From: Bacteroidales bacterium
GTDB lineage: Bacteria; Bacteroidota; Bacteroidia; Bacteroidales; P3
Assembly (NCBI GenBank): GCA_024400545.1
Contig: JAKSMO010000007.1
Span: 1 to 55,857 of the forward strand
Direction: 5' to 3'
DNA length: 55,857 nucleotides
The notes under the pieces: generated by a model
What the model was told of the DNA's origin: nothing
Databases searched by the model: none
The model's input: the letters and a program-made list of their open reading frames with translations, nothing else
Position numbers and translations under genes: made by a program
Part shown: positions 1 through 7,776 of the stretch, one piece after another
Numbering within the stretch: position 1 is the stretch's first letter
Layout: each line of letters begins with the position of its first letter

Positions 1-2960
1 TTTCTCTTGATTTCAATGATCTCGTAGGCTTCGACAATGTCGCCGACTTTGATATCGTTGAAGCCCTCGATATTCAGACCGCAGTCCTGACCGCTGACGA
101 CTTCCTTGACATCGTCTTTGAAACGTTTGAGCGAAGCCAACTTGCCGGTATAGACAACAATACCGTCGCGGATGATGCGGACCTGGTGCTGACGGGTAAT
201 CTTACCATCGAGACACATACAGCCGGCGATAGTACCCACTTTGCTAATCTTGAAGGTTTCGCGGATTTCAAGGTTGGCAACAATCTTCTCCTGAGTTTCG
301 GGCGAAAGCATACCCTCGATAGCATCTTTCAGCTCATTGATAGCGTCGTAGATAATGCTGTAGAGGCGGATATCCACCTGCTCGGTCTCGGCCATTTTGC
401 GAGCACCTACCGAAGGACGAACCTGGAAACCGATGATAATGGCATCGGAAGTCATAGCCAGCATCACATCGCTCTCAGAGATCTGACCAACAGCCTTGTG
501 AATCACATTCACCTGGATTTCCTCGTTAGAGAGTTTGATGAGCGAGTCGGACAAAGCCTCCACAGAGCCGTCCACATCACCCTTAACGATGATGTTGAGT
601 TCCTTGAAGTTGCCCAAAGCAATACGGCGACCAATCTCGTCGAGGGTAAGGTGAGTCTGGGTGCGAATACCCTGCTCGCGCTGCAGCTGAGTGCGTTTGG
701 AAGCGATATCTTTGGCCTCTTTTTCGCTCTCGGTGACGTTGAAGGTATCGCCAGCCTGACAAGCGCCCGTCAAGCCCAAGAGCAGCACAGGCTGCGAAGG
801 ACCTGCCGACATAACCTCTTGGTTACGCTCGTTATACATAGCGCGGACACGACCGCTGATGGCACCTGCCACAATGGGGTCACCTTTCTTAATAGTGCCG
901 TCTTCGACCAAAATCTTAGCCACATAGCCACGGCCCTTATCCAGCGAGCTTTCCAGCACAGTGCCTTTTGCGCGCTTGTTGGGGTTGCCCTTCAGTTCCA
1001 TGATATCAGCCTGGAGGATAACTTTTTCAAGCAGTTCCTCCACGTTGATACCCTTCTTAGCGGAAATATCCTGGCTCTGGTACTTACCGCCCCATTCCTC
1101 CACCAGAAGGTTCATATTGGCCAACTCGGTCTTAATGCGGTCGGGGTCGGCACCGGGCTTATCAATCTTATTGATAGCAAACACAATAGGCACACCTGCT
1201 GCCTGTGCATGGTTGATAGCCTCCACAGTCTGCGGCATGATTTTATCATCGGCAGAAATCACGATGATGGCAATATCGGTAACCTTGGCACCGCGGGCAC
1301 GCATAGCAGTGAATGCCTCGTGACCAGGAGTATCAAGGAAAGTAATCTTGCGTCCGTCGGCGGTCTGTACCTCGTAAGCACCAATGTGCTGAGTAATACC
1401 GCCAGCCTCACCGGCAATCACATTAGTCTTGCGAATATAGTCGAGCAGCGAGGTCTTACCATGGTCAACGTGACCCATGACGGTGATAATGGGGCTGCGG
1501 GGAACAAGATCCTCGGGATTGTCGGCTTCTTCAATCTTGTTAAGCTCATCAATAACGTCGGCGCTAGCGAAATTGATTTCGAAGCCAAACTCATCGGCAA
1601 TAAGCTTGATGGTCTCGGCATCAAGACGCTGGTTGATGCTCACAAAGATACCCACCGACATGCAGGTGCTGATAATTTGAGTGACAGGGATCTGCATCAT
1701 TGTGGCCAGTTCGTTTGCGGTGACAAACTCAGTCACGCGCAAAGTCTTCTGGTTCTCCATCTCGTTGAGCTGTTCCTCCTCAATGCGTTGCTGCACCTTT
1801 TGGCGCTTCTCGCGATTGTGCTTGGAAGTTTTGGACTTGCCCATGGGGCTGAGGCGGGCCAGCGTGTCGCGGATCTGCTTCTCAATCTCGTTGTCGTCAA
1901 TTTCAGTCTTAACGGGCTTCTTATCCTTCTTTTTCTTTTTCTCGTTGGCGTTGCTCTTGGCATCGGTGCCATTGTTGGGCTTGCCACCGTTATTGTTGGC
2001 CTTGTTATTGTTAGGCTTATTGTTACCACCATTGTTGTTGGCGGCATTAGCGGCCTCATTGGTATCCACCTTGTGACCTTTAATGCGGTCACGTTTTTTC
2101 TTCTTTTTCTCGGAGGGAGCGGGCTTGGGCTTGTCGAACTGGCTCAAATCCACTTTACCTACCAGCTTGGGGCCTTCCAACTTCTTATATTCTGTTTCAA
2201 TAAACTCGGGTTCCACCTTAGGAGCAGCCGCTGCCACAGTAGCCGTAGCTGCTGCCACTGCTGCTGCCTTGGGGGCCACCTCTTTGGGCTTGGGAGCCTC
2301 TTCCTTAGCCTTGGGGGCCACGGGCTTCACCTCCTTTTTCTCGGCGGGTTTGTCGGCCTTGGGCTCATTCTTGCCCTTCTTCTTTTTGTCGGGACGCATC
2401 TTGGAGTTGATAGCGTTCAGGTCTATCTTGCCCACCTGGCGCAGACCGCCCACCTGAGTGGGTTCGGCCACGGGGGTGATGGGCACCTCAGGAGCCTCGA
2501 TGGCCACAGACTCTTCGGCAACGGGTGCTTGGGGCTCTTCGGCGACGGGAACTTCCTCCACAGGAGCTTCGGGCGACTCTTCGGGTGCGACAACAACAGG
2601 CTCGTCGGGAGTGACGGCAGTTTCGGCGGGCTGATTGCCTCCCTTGATTTCGCTGGATGCTGAGGTATAGTCCTTAATGTTCACCTCTTCGGTTTCTTCC
2701 ACTTTCTCTTCTGGTGCGGCTTCAATCACCACATTGTTGCCGCTGGGGGTGATTTCAATCTTGTCGGCCTGTTCTTTCACGGCACGTTCGCCCTGGAAAG
2801 CTGCTGCCACCAGGTCGTACTGCTCAGCAGAAAGGCGAGTGTTTGGGTTCAACTCCACCTGATGGCCTTTCTTTGCCAAGAATTCCACCAAAGTGTTAAC
2901 GCCGACATTCAGCTCGGTAGCTGCTTTTTTCAGTCTTATTCCTTTTGTTTCTTCTGCCAT
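1..2960 (-). CDS. infB: Translation initiation factor IF-2 (3' end cut by window)
   Basis: GTPase that brings initiator tRNA to the 30S subunit and promotes subunit joining. The reading frame runs from the ATG at 2960 off the left edge; about 986 residues are present and only a few C-terminal ones should be missing. Visible in order: an N-terminal IF2_N helical domain (residues 1-50), a long low-complexity linker (about 60-380) rich in Pro/Ala/Glu, Lys runs and Asn/Gly, a second IF2_N domain (about 400-455), then the G domain with GHVDHGKT (about 496-503), DTPGH (about 540) and NKID (about 593), followed by the beta-barrel and IF2 C-terminal domains. It is the last gene seen of rimP-nusA-infB, 78 nt after nusA. 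The very long hydrophilic linker is usual for Bacteroidota IF-2. Confidence 0.97.
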   Translation of the reverse strand, partial: MAEETKGIRLKKAATELNVGVNTLVEFLAKKGHQVELNPNTRLSAEQYDLVAAAFQGERAVKEQADKIEITPSGNNVVIEAAPEEKVEETEEVNIKDYTSASSEIKGGNQPAETAVTPDEPVVVAPEESPEAPVEEVPVAEEPQAPVAEESVAIEAPEVPITPVAEPTQVGGLRQVGKIDLNAINSKMRPDKKKKGKNEPKADKPAEKKEVKPVAPKAKEEAPKPKEVAPKAAAVAAATATVAAAAPKVEPEFIETEYKKLEGPKLVGKVDLSQFDKPKPAPSEKKKKKRDRIKGHKVDTNEAANAANNNGGNNKPNNNKANNNGGKPNNGTDAKSNANEKKKKKDKKPVKTEIDDNEIEKQIRDTLARLSPMGKSKTSKHNREKRQKVQQRIEEEQLNEMENQKTLRVTEFVTANELATMMQIPVTQIISTCMSVGIFVSINQRLDAETIKLIADEFGFEINFASADVIDELNKIEEADNPEDLVPRSPIITVMGHVDHGKTSLLDYIRKTNVIAGEAGGITQHIGAYEVQTADGRKITFLDTPGHEAFTAMRARGAKVTDIAIIVISADDKIMPQTVEAINHAQAAGVPIVFAINKIDKPGADPDRIKTELANMNLLVEEWGGKYQSQDISAKKGINVEELLEKVILQADIMELKGNPNKRAKGTVLESSLDKGRGYVAKILVEDGTIKKGDPIVAGAISGRVRAMYNERNQEVMSAGPSQPVLLLGLTGACQAGDTFNVTESEKEAKDIASKRTQLQREQGIRTQTHLTLDEIGRRIALGNFKELNIIVKGDVDGSVEALSDSLIKLSNEEIQVNVIHKAVGQISESDVMLAMTSDAIIIGFQVRPSVGARKMAETEQVDIRLYSIIYDAINELKDAIEGMLSPETQEKIVANLEIRETFKISKVGTIAGCMCLDGKITRQHQVRIIRDGIVVYTGKLASLKRFKDDVKEVVSGQDCGLNIEGFNDIKVGDIVEAYEIIEIKR

Positions 2961-3038
2961 AATACACTCCTTTTTTTATAGGGCCTCATTTAGCCCGTAT
3001 CCTTATATTCTTATTTATTTTGGCGCTGATGCCAAATA

Positions 3039-4304
3039 TTAATCTTCGTTCTCCGATTCGGATTCGCCATCCTCAAATTCGTACTTCAGGATACGAATCA
3101 CATCGTCGATGGTCTCTTCCTCAAGGTCGGTGCGGTTGATAAGATCTTCCTTGCTCATTGCCAGCACACTCTTGGCAGTGTCGCAACCAATCTTGATGAG
3201 CACATCGATAATCCACTGATCGATTTCGTCGGAGAAATCCTTCAGTGCCACATCGTCGGTGTCCTCGTCGCCAGTGCGATATACCTCAATCTCATAGCCC
3301 ACCAGCTTGCTGGCCAGCTTAATGTTGCAACCGCCCTTACCGATAGCCAACGACACCTGGTCGGGTTCCATATACACGTGGATCATCTTGTTCTCCTCGT
3401 CCACAGACTGGCTGTGGATTTTGGCGGGAGCCAATGCGCGCTGCACCAGCACATCCAGTCGGGGAGTATAGTTAATCACATCGATATTCTCGTTGCGCAG
3501 TTCGCGCACGATGCCGTGAATACGGGCACCCTTAATACCCACGCAGGAGCCCACGGGGTCGATGCGGTCGTCGTACGACTCAACAGCAATCTTGGCTCTC
3601 TCGCCAGGAATGCGCACAATGTTGCGTATCGTAATCAGGCCGTCGTAAATCTCAGGAACTTCGGCTTCCAACAAACGCTCCAGGAAGATGGGGGAAGTAC
3701 GAGAGAGCACAATCACGGGATTGTTGTTCTTCATTTCCACCTTCAGCACCACGGCGCGCACGGTGTCGCCCTTGCGGAAACGATCGCTAGGAATCTGCTC
3801 GCTCTTGGGCAGAACCAGCTCGATCTTCTCCTCGTCAACAATCAGCACCTCCTTGTTCCAGGGCTGATACACCTCGCCAACGATAATTTCGCCAACCTTC
3901 TCTTTGTATTTCTGGAAAATAAGAGACTTCTCATAATCCTGAATCTTGCTCACGAGGTTTTGGCGGATAGCCAAAATTTCGCGGCGGCCGAAGTCGGACA
4001 TATAAATAGGCTCCGACAGTTCCTCGCCCACCTCAAAGTCGGCCTCAATCTTGATAGCCTCACTGTATGCAATCTCCAAATTCTCGTCCTCCAGATTATC
4101 GTCTTCCACGATAGTGCGGTTGCGGAAAATCTCCAGGTCGCCCTTATCAATGTTCACGATGATATCGAAATTCTCCTCGGTGCCATAGCGTTTGGCCAAA
4201 GCGGCGCGGAAAACCTCTTCGAGGATGTGCATCAGTGTCTCGCGGTCAATGTTCTTAAATTCTTTAAATTCCGAAAAGGAATCGATCAGGTCTAACGTCT
4301 TCAT
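3039..4304 (-). CDS. nusA: Transcription termination/antitermination factor NusA
   Basis: NusA binds RNA polymerase and modulates pausing, termination and antitermination. The 421-residue product has the N-terminal polymerase-binding domain (1-125), an S1 domain (about 130-200, motif VGEIIVGEVY) and two KH domains (about 225-345, including VGSCVGIKGARI and the GKGG of the second KH). A C-terminal helical part ends in an acidic Glu/Ser/Asp tail. Length is normal for Bacteroidota, which lack the long C-terminal repeats of the E. coli protein. It lies between rimP (58 nt upstream) and infB. As NusA itself affects termination, the terminator-like hairpin at the head of this operon is a plausible feedback site. 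Confidence 0.97.
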   Translation of the reverse strand: MKTLDLIDSFSEFKEFKNIDRETLMHILEEVFRAALAKRYGTEENFDIIVNIDKGDLEIFRNRTIVEDDNLEDENLEIAYSEAIKIEADFEVGEELSEPIYMSDFGRREILAIRQNLVSKIQDYEKSLIFQKYKEKVGEIIVGEVYQPWNKEVLIVDEEKIELVLPKSEQIPSDRFRKGDTVRAVVLKVEMKNNNPVIVLSRTSPIFLERLLEAEVPEIYDGLITIRNIVRIPGERAKIAVESYDDRIDPVGSCVGIKGARIHGIVRELRNENIDVINYTPRLDVLVQRALAPAKIHSQSVDEENKMIHVYMEPDQVSLAIGKGGCNIKLASKLVGYEIEVYRTGDEDTDDVALKDFSDEIDQWIIDVLIKIGCDTAKSVLAMSKEDLINRTDLEEETIDDVIRILKYEFEDGESESENED

Positions 4305-4362
4305 CTGACTTTATATTTGAACGTTTATTACAATCGTTTTTTTTCTTGGGTAGGTTGGCTTA

Positions 4363-4803
4363 CTAAAATTTCAGCACAATCTTGGCTGTCTTCACATCGG
4401 CATAGTTGAAGGTGAGCACCTGTGGAGCCACCTTCTTGGTGCCTTTGGTCTGAATCACAAAAGATTCGTTGTCGCACTGGGTTAGGGTGCCCTGGTAGCT
4501 TTCGTCGCCAAAAGTCACCACCTCAAGCTCGCGGCCCACATGGCGGCGATACTGGCGGGGCAATTTCAGCGGTGCGTCGGCGCCGGCAGAACTCACGTTG
4601 AGTTCAAAGTCCTCCTCGTCGCGGTTGAGCGTGTTCTCCACCTTGCGACTCACCTCAATGCAGTCGTCAATATTAATACCGCTATCACCATCAAGATCCA
4701 CATAAATGCGGTTGTCGGGGGTGATTTTTAAGCTAATAAGATACTTATCGGTGCCTTCCAGCGCTTCCGAAACTATTTCTAAAACCTTGATTTTGTCTAT
4801 CAT
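4363..4803 (-). CDS. rimP: Ribosome maturation factor RimP
   Basis: RimP assists 30S subunit maturation. The 146-residue product shows the N-terminal alpha/beta domain with the DLDGDSGINIDDCIEVSR region and the ELNVSSAGADAPLKLPRQY stretch, followed by an Sm-like C-terminal barrel. I place the start at the ATG at 4803. An upstream TTG at 4836 is in frame but would be translated through a terminator-like hairpin and adds residues that do not look like RimP. First gene of the rimP-nusA-infB operon; a good -7 box (TATCTTTG) lies at 4847-4854. Confidence 0.95.
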   Translation of the reverse strand: MIDKIKVLEIVSEALEGTDKYLISLKITPDNRIYVDLDGDSGINIDDCIEVSRKVENTLNRDEEDFELNVSSAGADAPLKLPRQYRRHVGRELEVVTFGDESYQGTLTQCDNESFVIQTKGTKKVAPQVLTFNYADVKTAKIVLKF

Positions 4804-4810
4804 AAGCAAT

Positions 4811-4832
4811 AAAAAGGGGGGCTTTTGCCCCC
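4811..4832 (-). terminator. Terminator-like hairpin (possible attenuator) before rimP
   Basis: On the minus strand GGGGGC, loop AAAA, GCCCCC is followed by one more C and then five T, ending only 7 nt before the rimP ATG. The six GC pairs plus T run match an intrinsic terminator placed in the leader of the operon that encodes NusA. The mRNA start predicted from the TATCTTTG box lies just upstream, so the leader would be almost nothing but this hairpin. Confidence 0.6.
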
Positions 4833-4846
4833 ACAATTAACCAATG

Positions 4847-4877
4847 CAAAGATACAACTTTTTTTTGAATCTACAAC
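4847..4877 (-). promoter_or_regulatory. Bacteroidota-type promoter of rimP operon
   Basis: Minus-strand -7 box TATCTTTG (4847-4854) with GTTG at 4874-4877, spacer 19 nt, close to the phylum consensus TTTG / TAnnTTTG. It lies 44 nt before the rimP ATG. Confidence 0.6.
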
Positions 4878-5012
4878 ATTTTTTTTAATATCCCATTATT
4901 TTTTGCCTCGCAGCCAACCTCAGATGGGTCGCCCCTTTTTCGTGGAAACGAAATCCTGCCATAATGGCTAATCATTGCAGCGCATTTTCACCACCGATCT
5001 TTCGAACGGGCT

Positions 5013-5050
5013 AGCGGAGCTTCTTCGGGACTACAGCGGAGCTTCTTCGG
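5013..5050. repeat. Direct repeat, period 22 (2 x 11)
   Basis: AGCGGAGCTTCTTCGG occurs twice, 22 nt apart, in a GC-rich island (about 4915-5070) within an otherwise AT-rich spacer. The sequence just before it (TCTTTCGAAC) recurs at about 36141 in another long spacer. Confidence 0.75.
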
Positions 5051-5142
5051 AGGTGGGGCGATGGCAGTGGGTGGCGACAATATTATGACAGGGAAGACAT
5101 TTTGACAGTTGCAGCAATGTCTCCCCCACCTAATTCGACAAC

Positions 5143-7590
5143 TTATTTGACAATAAGTTTCTCTACTTTGGAAAGCTGGCTATTGGTGAGGCGAACAAAA
5201 TAAGCACCCTTGGCAAGATGACCGAGGGGGATGTTGTGCACCTTCTCGGCATTGATATCCTGGTTGTAAACCACGCGGCCACTCATATCCACCAACTGGC
5301 AGTTGACCAATCCGTTCACGCCTTCTACATTGAGGGCCACCTGCGAAGTGGCAGGATTGGGCTGCAGATTAAGGCGAACTCCGGCAGCGACCGGATCGAT
5401 TTGGCTACAAAGAACAAAATTGAAACGAATCTGATGATCCTCCGAAACATTCTCAAAGGTGTAGCTGTAGGTGAAAAGGTGAGACTCGTCGTCAAACTCA
5501 ACGACATAGTCATCAACATGATGGCCATCAACATAGAGTTCGAGAGCCATACTAGTATGTGCCTTAAGCGTAACAAATGAGCCAACAGCGGGGGTGATGG
5601 TTGTGCCGCACACATCCTGACTTCCATATCGCACTTGACCATCGCCACTGCACTCAACTTGGATATTGGTGCGCTGGGTTTGGGTGCGAGGGCCCACAAT
5701 CATGCGGATCATAGGATTGATTTGCAAATACTGACTGGCAAAGAAACTGCCAAAACCGGGACCCCCATAACTTGGATCTTCGACAATTGTCTGGAAATTG
5801 TTGACGGAGAATGAGTGGGCATATTTGGCAAGGGAGTCGATGTTACGGAAGTAAAGAATTGTGTCGTACGTGTCGGGGCGAGAGGGACTGGCAACACGGT
5901 AGCTACCCTGAGACTCCTGGGCTAGGGCAAAATAGCCGTCGTCGGCCATAGTGTAGCCAATGCGATAGCTGGTGTTGGGTTCGAGAGCGGGTTGCTCGGG
6001 GAAGGGGATAAACACAGTGTTGTATTGGCCGGACAGAAGGAACCCTGCCGCATCACGTCCAATAACATCAGAGCCATTCACATCAGAGGGGGTAATCACC
6101 TTGGGGCAAGCGCCTGTGGCTATTTCGGTAAAATCAATGAGATCACCAGTATAATTATCCTGGCTCAGATAGGGCATGATCTTTGTTCCCGCAGAATAAT
6201 AGCCCGGAACGGGGGAAGCGACTAGCTCGACACCTTTGACTACCCAATTGTCGGGGACGACGGCGTCGGTGGTATAGCGCGAGCCAACGCTGTAGCCTGC
6301 CTGAAAGTACTGCACCTCTTCAGGATCCTCAGTTACATACCAGTTGCCACGTTCCTGAACATAGCCAACCATCCAGTAGTTGTAGGGACTATAGGTGAGA
6401 ACACCATTATCATGAGCCCAACGGTAGTTTCCGTTGGTATCGGGGGTGGTGACTTGGTAAAGAAGGGTGTCGAAGTTGAAAGAGCCGGAATCGGTGGCAA
6501 TGGCAGCATACAGATAGTTGTCGCCCGCAGAAATGGTAGGTAGCGCAACACCTTCGCCATGAGGAGTATGGGGGCTATAGCCGTACCAACCACGATAGTC
6601 GAGGCCATCGGGGCTCAACCAACCAGAACGGTCAACCATTACATCGAGAAAAGCACCAACGGGAATACTACCATTGGCATAGGAGCTAACGAGAGTCGGG
6701 GTGCCTTGTTGGTCATCGAGGTGATAGAGTTGTGCTTGAAGATTTGTTTGAGCGGCACCACCCTCATTTTTAATCCGTGCGTACCAGGCAGGATTGACAG
6801 TAAATCCCTGAGGGATCATACCATAGTTGCCTTCTACATATTCCTGCTTAATAGGTTTAAGGACATTGAGGTTTCGAGCAGATATTGTAACATCGTCGAT
6901 AATCCAATAATAGCCATAGGCACTACGACTAGAATTAAGGGATTTGCTGCGCAGTCGGATAGAGAGCATTCCCGAGTAGCCAGAGTCGATTGCTATGGAA
7001 TATGTGGCAAAGCCCCATAATGACGAACCCACAGCGATATCAATTCCCGAAACATTGATGGCCATTTCCTCCCAATTCTCACCATCAAACGAGTAGTCGA
7101 GGTAGCAATGGTCATAATATGGGCGATAATACTGATAGAACGAAACATCCACAATAGGAACATCCGAAACATCGATACTATCGATCTGGATAAAAGCGTT
7201 AAAATTTCCGGTATTGGGGGTGCGCTGATCGTACAGCGACAGCATCATCCATCCATTTTCGGCAGAGGAAGTGGCTGTATCGAGGTTATGTAACATTTGG
7301 ATCACAAAAAGTGAATCGCTACCAAAATAATCGGATGCCAAAGCCGAATAGAAGCTGGCTGAAGCAAAAAGTGTAGCTTCGGTTACATCTGGCCAACGTT
7401 GCCAGCTGGAATAGGCCGCAGTTTGTCCGTGCCCCTCGGCACCGCCAACAACAACCCCCGTAGAGTAGCCAAGTCCTGGTGCGGAAAAATCAACAGACTT
7501 GAGCACTCGCTGATCTTGTGGGGATACAAACTGAGCAAAAAGCGAGCCTACACTAATGATAAGAACGGAAAAAATAAAGAGTTTTTTCAT
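5143..7590 (-). CDS. Secreted T9SS cargo protein, paralogue 1
   Basis: An 815-residue protein with a signal peptide (about 1-19, cleavage before Gln) and a type A T9SS C-terminal sorting domain (about 742-815: NPATSQVALNVEG, LVDMSGRVV, GAYFVRL, KVEKLIVK). The end of such domains directs export through the PorN/PorV machinery and cell-surface attachment or release. The N-terminal part (about 45-245) looks like a jelly-roll or MAM-type beta sandwich. A module around 640-735 has paired Cys and a VDGH turn. I do not recognise an enzyme motif. It is closely related along its whole length to the product of 7777-10344, with identical stretches such as ENGWMM and LTYSPYNYW. Its codon use is ordinary, unlike its neighbour's. 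Confidence 0.88.
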   Translation of the reverse strand: MKKLFIFSVLIISVGSLFAQFVSPQDQRVLKSVDFSAPGLGYSTGVVVGGAEGHGQTAAYSSWQRWPDVTEATLFASASFYSALASDYFGSDSLFVIQMLHNLDTATSSAENGWMMLSLYDQRTPNTGNFNAFIQIDSIDVSDVPIVDVSFYQYYRPYYDHCYLDYSFDGENWEEMAINVSGIDIAVGSSLWGFATYSIAIDSGYSGMLSIRLRSKSLNSSRSAYGYYWIIDDVTISARNLNVLKPIKQEYVEGNYGMIPQGFTVNPAWYARIKNEGGAAQTNLQAQLYHLDDQQGTPTLVSSYANGSIPVGAFLDVMVDRSGWLSPDGLDYRGWYGYSPHTPHGEGVALPTISAGDNYLYAAIATDSGSFNFDTLLYQVTTPDTNGNYRWAHDNGVLTYSPYNYWMVGYVQERGNWYVTEDPEEVQYFQAGYSVGSRYTTDAVVPDNWVVKGVELVASPVPGYYSAGTKIMPYLSQDNYTGDLIDFTEIATGACPKVITPSDVNGSDVIGRDAAGFLLSGQYNTVFIPFPEQPALEPNTSYRIGYTMADDGYFALAQESQGSYRVASPSRPDTYDTILYFRNIDSLAKYAHSFSVNNFQTIVEDPSYGGPGFGSFFASQYLQINPMIRMIVGPRTQTQRTNIQVECSGDGQVRYGSQDVCGTTITPAVGSFVTLKAHTSMALELYVDGHHVDDYVVEFDDESHLFTYSYTFENVSEDHQIRFNFVLCSQIDPVAAGVRLNLQPNPATSQVALNVEGVNGLVNCQLVDMSGRVVYNQDINAEKVHNIPLGHLAKGAYFVRLTNSQLSKVEKLIVK

Positions 7591-7676
7591 AAAGAAAGAG
7601 TATTATTACGTAACTTATTAGCCCAAAAAACAATATATCAATACATTAAAAAGAATATACTGATTTTTATGGTTTT

Positions 7677-7684
7677 CAAAGATA
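7677..7684 (-). promoter_or_regulatory. -7 box for paralogue 1
   Basis: Minus-strand TATCTTTG about 87 nt before the ATG at 7590. No convincing -33 element at the usual spacing. Confidence 0.4.
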
Positions 7685-7727
7685 CGAAAAAATGTTGATT
7701 GAAGAAGATATTCCGGGTACAGGAATA

Positions 7728-7757
7728 AAAAAAGGATGCCCGAAGGCATCCTTTTTT
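7728..7757 (-). terminator. Intrinsic terminator with UUCG loop
   Basis: A 13-bp perfect inverted repeat (7728-7740 / 7745-7757). On the minus strand it reads GGATGCC, TTCG, GGCATCC, flanked by A6 and T6. It lies 20 nt past the stop of paralogue 2, which suggests the two paralogues are separate transcription units. Confidence 0.92.
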
Positions 7758-7776
7758 ATAGAGATGTTGCTAAAGA

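Larger units (their letters stand above)
4804..5142. other. Intergenic region rimP / T9SS cargo gene
   Basis: No gene seen in 339 nt. It holds the rimP leader hairpin and promoter, a 22-nt-period direct repeat (AGCGGAGCTTCTTCGG at 5013-5028 and 5035-5050), and an imperfect inverted repeat at 5091-5125 (AGACATT / AATGTCT with flanking GGG / CCC) 3' of the 5143 gene. The latter lacks a T run and is at best a weak terminator. Confidence 0.6.

Noticed and set aside
186..2663. An 825-residue open frame on the plus strand antisense to infB
   Set aside because: It is the antisense shadow of the IF-2 gene, whose frame carries all expected motifs; the plus-strand product has no family resemblance and is rich in His/Leu/Asn as expected from reverse-complement codon bias.
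4834..4836. TTG start for rimP at 4836
   Set aside because: It would put the terminator-like hairpin inside the coding region and add residues absent from RimP; the ATG at 4803 fits the family start.
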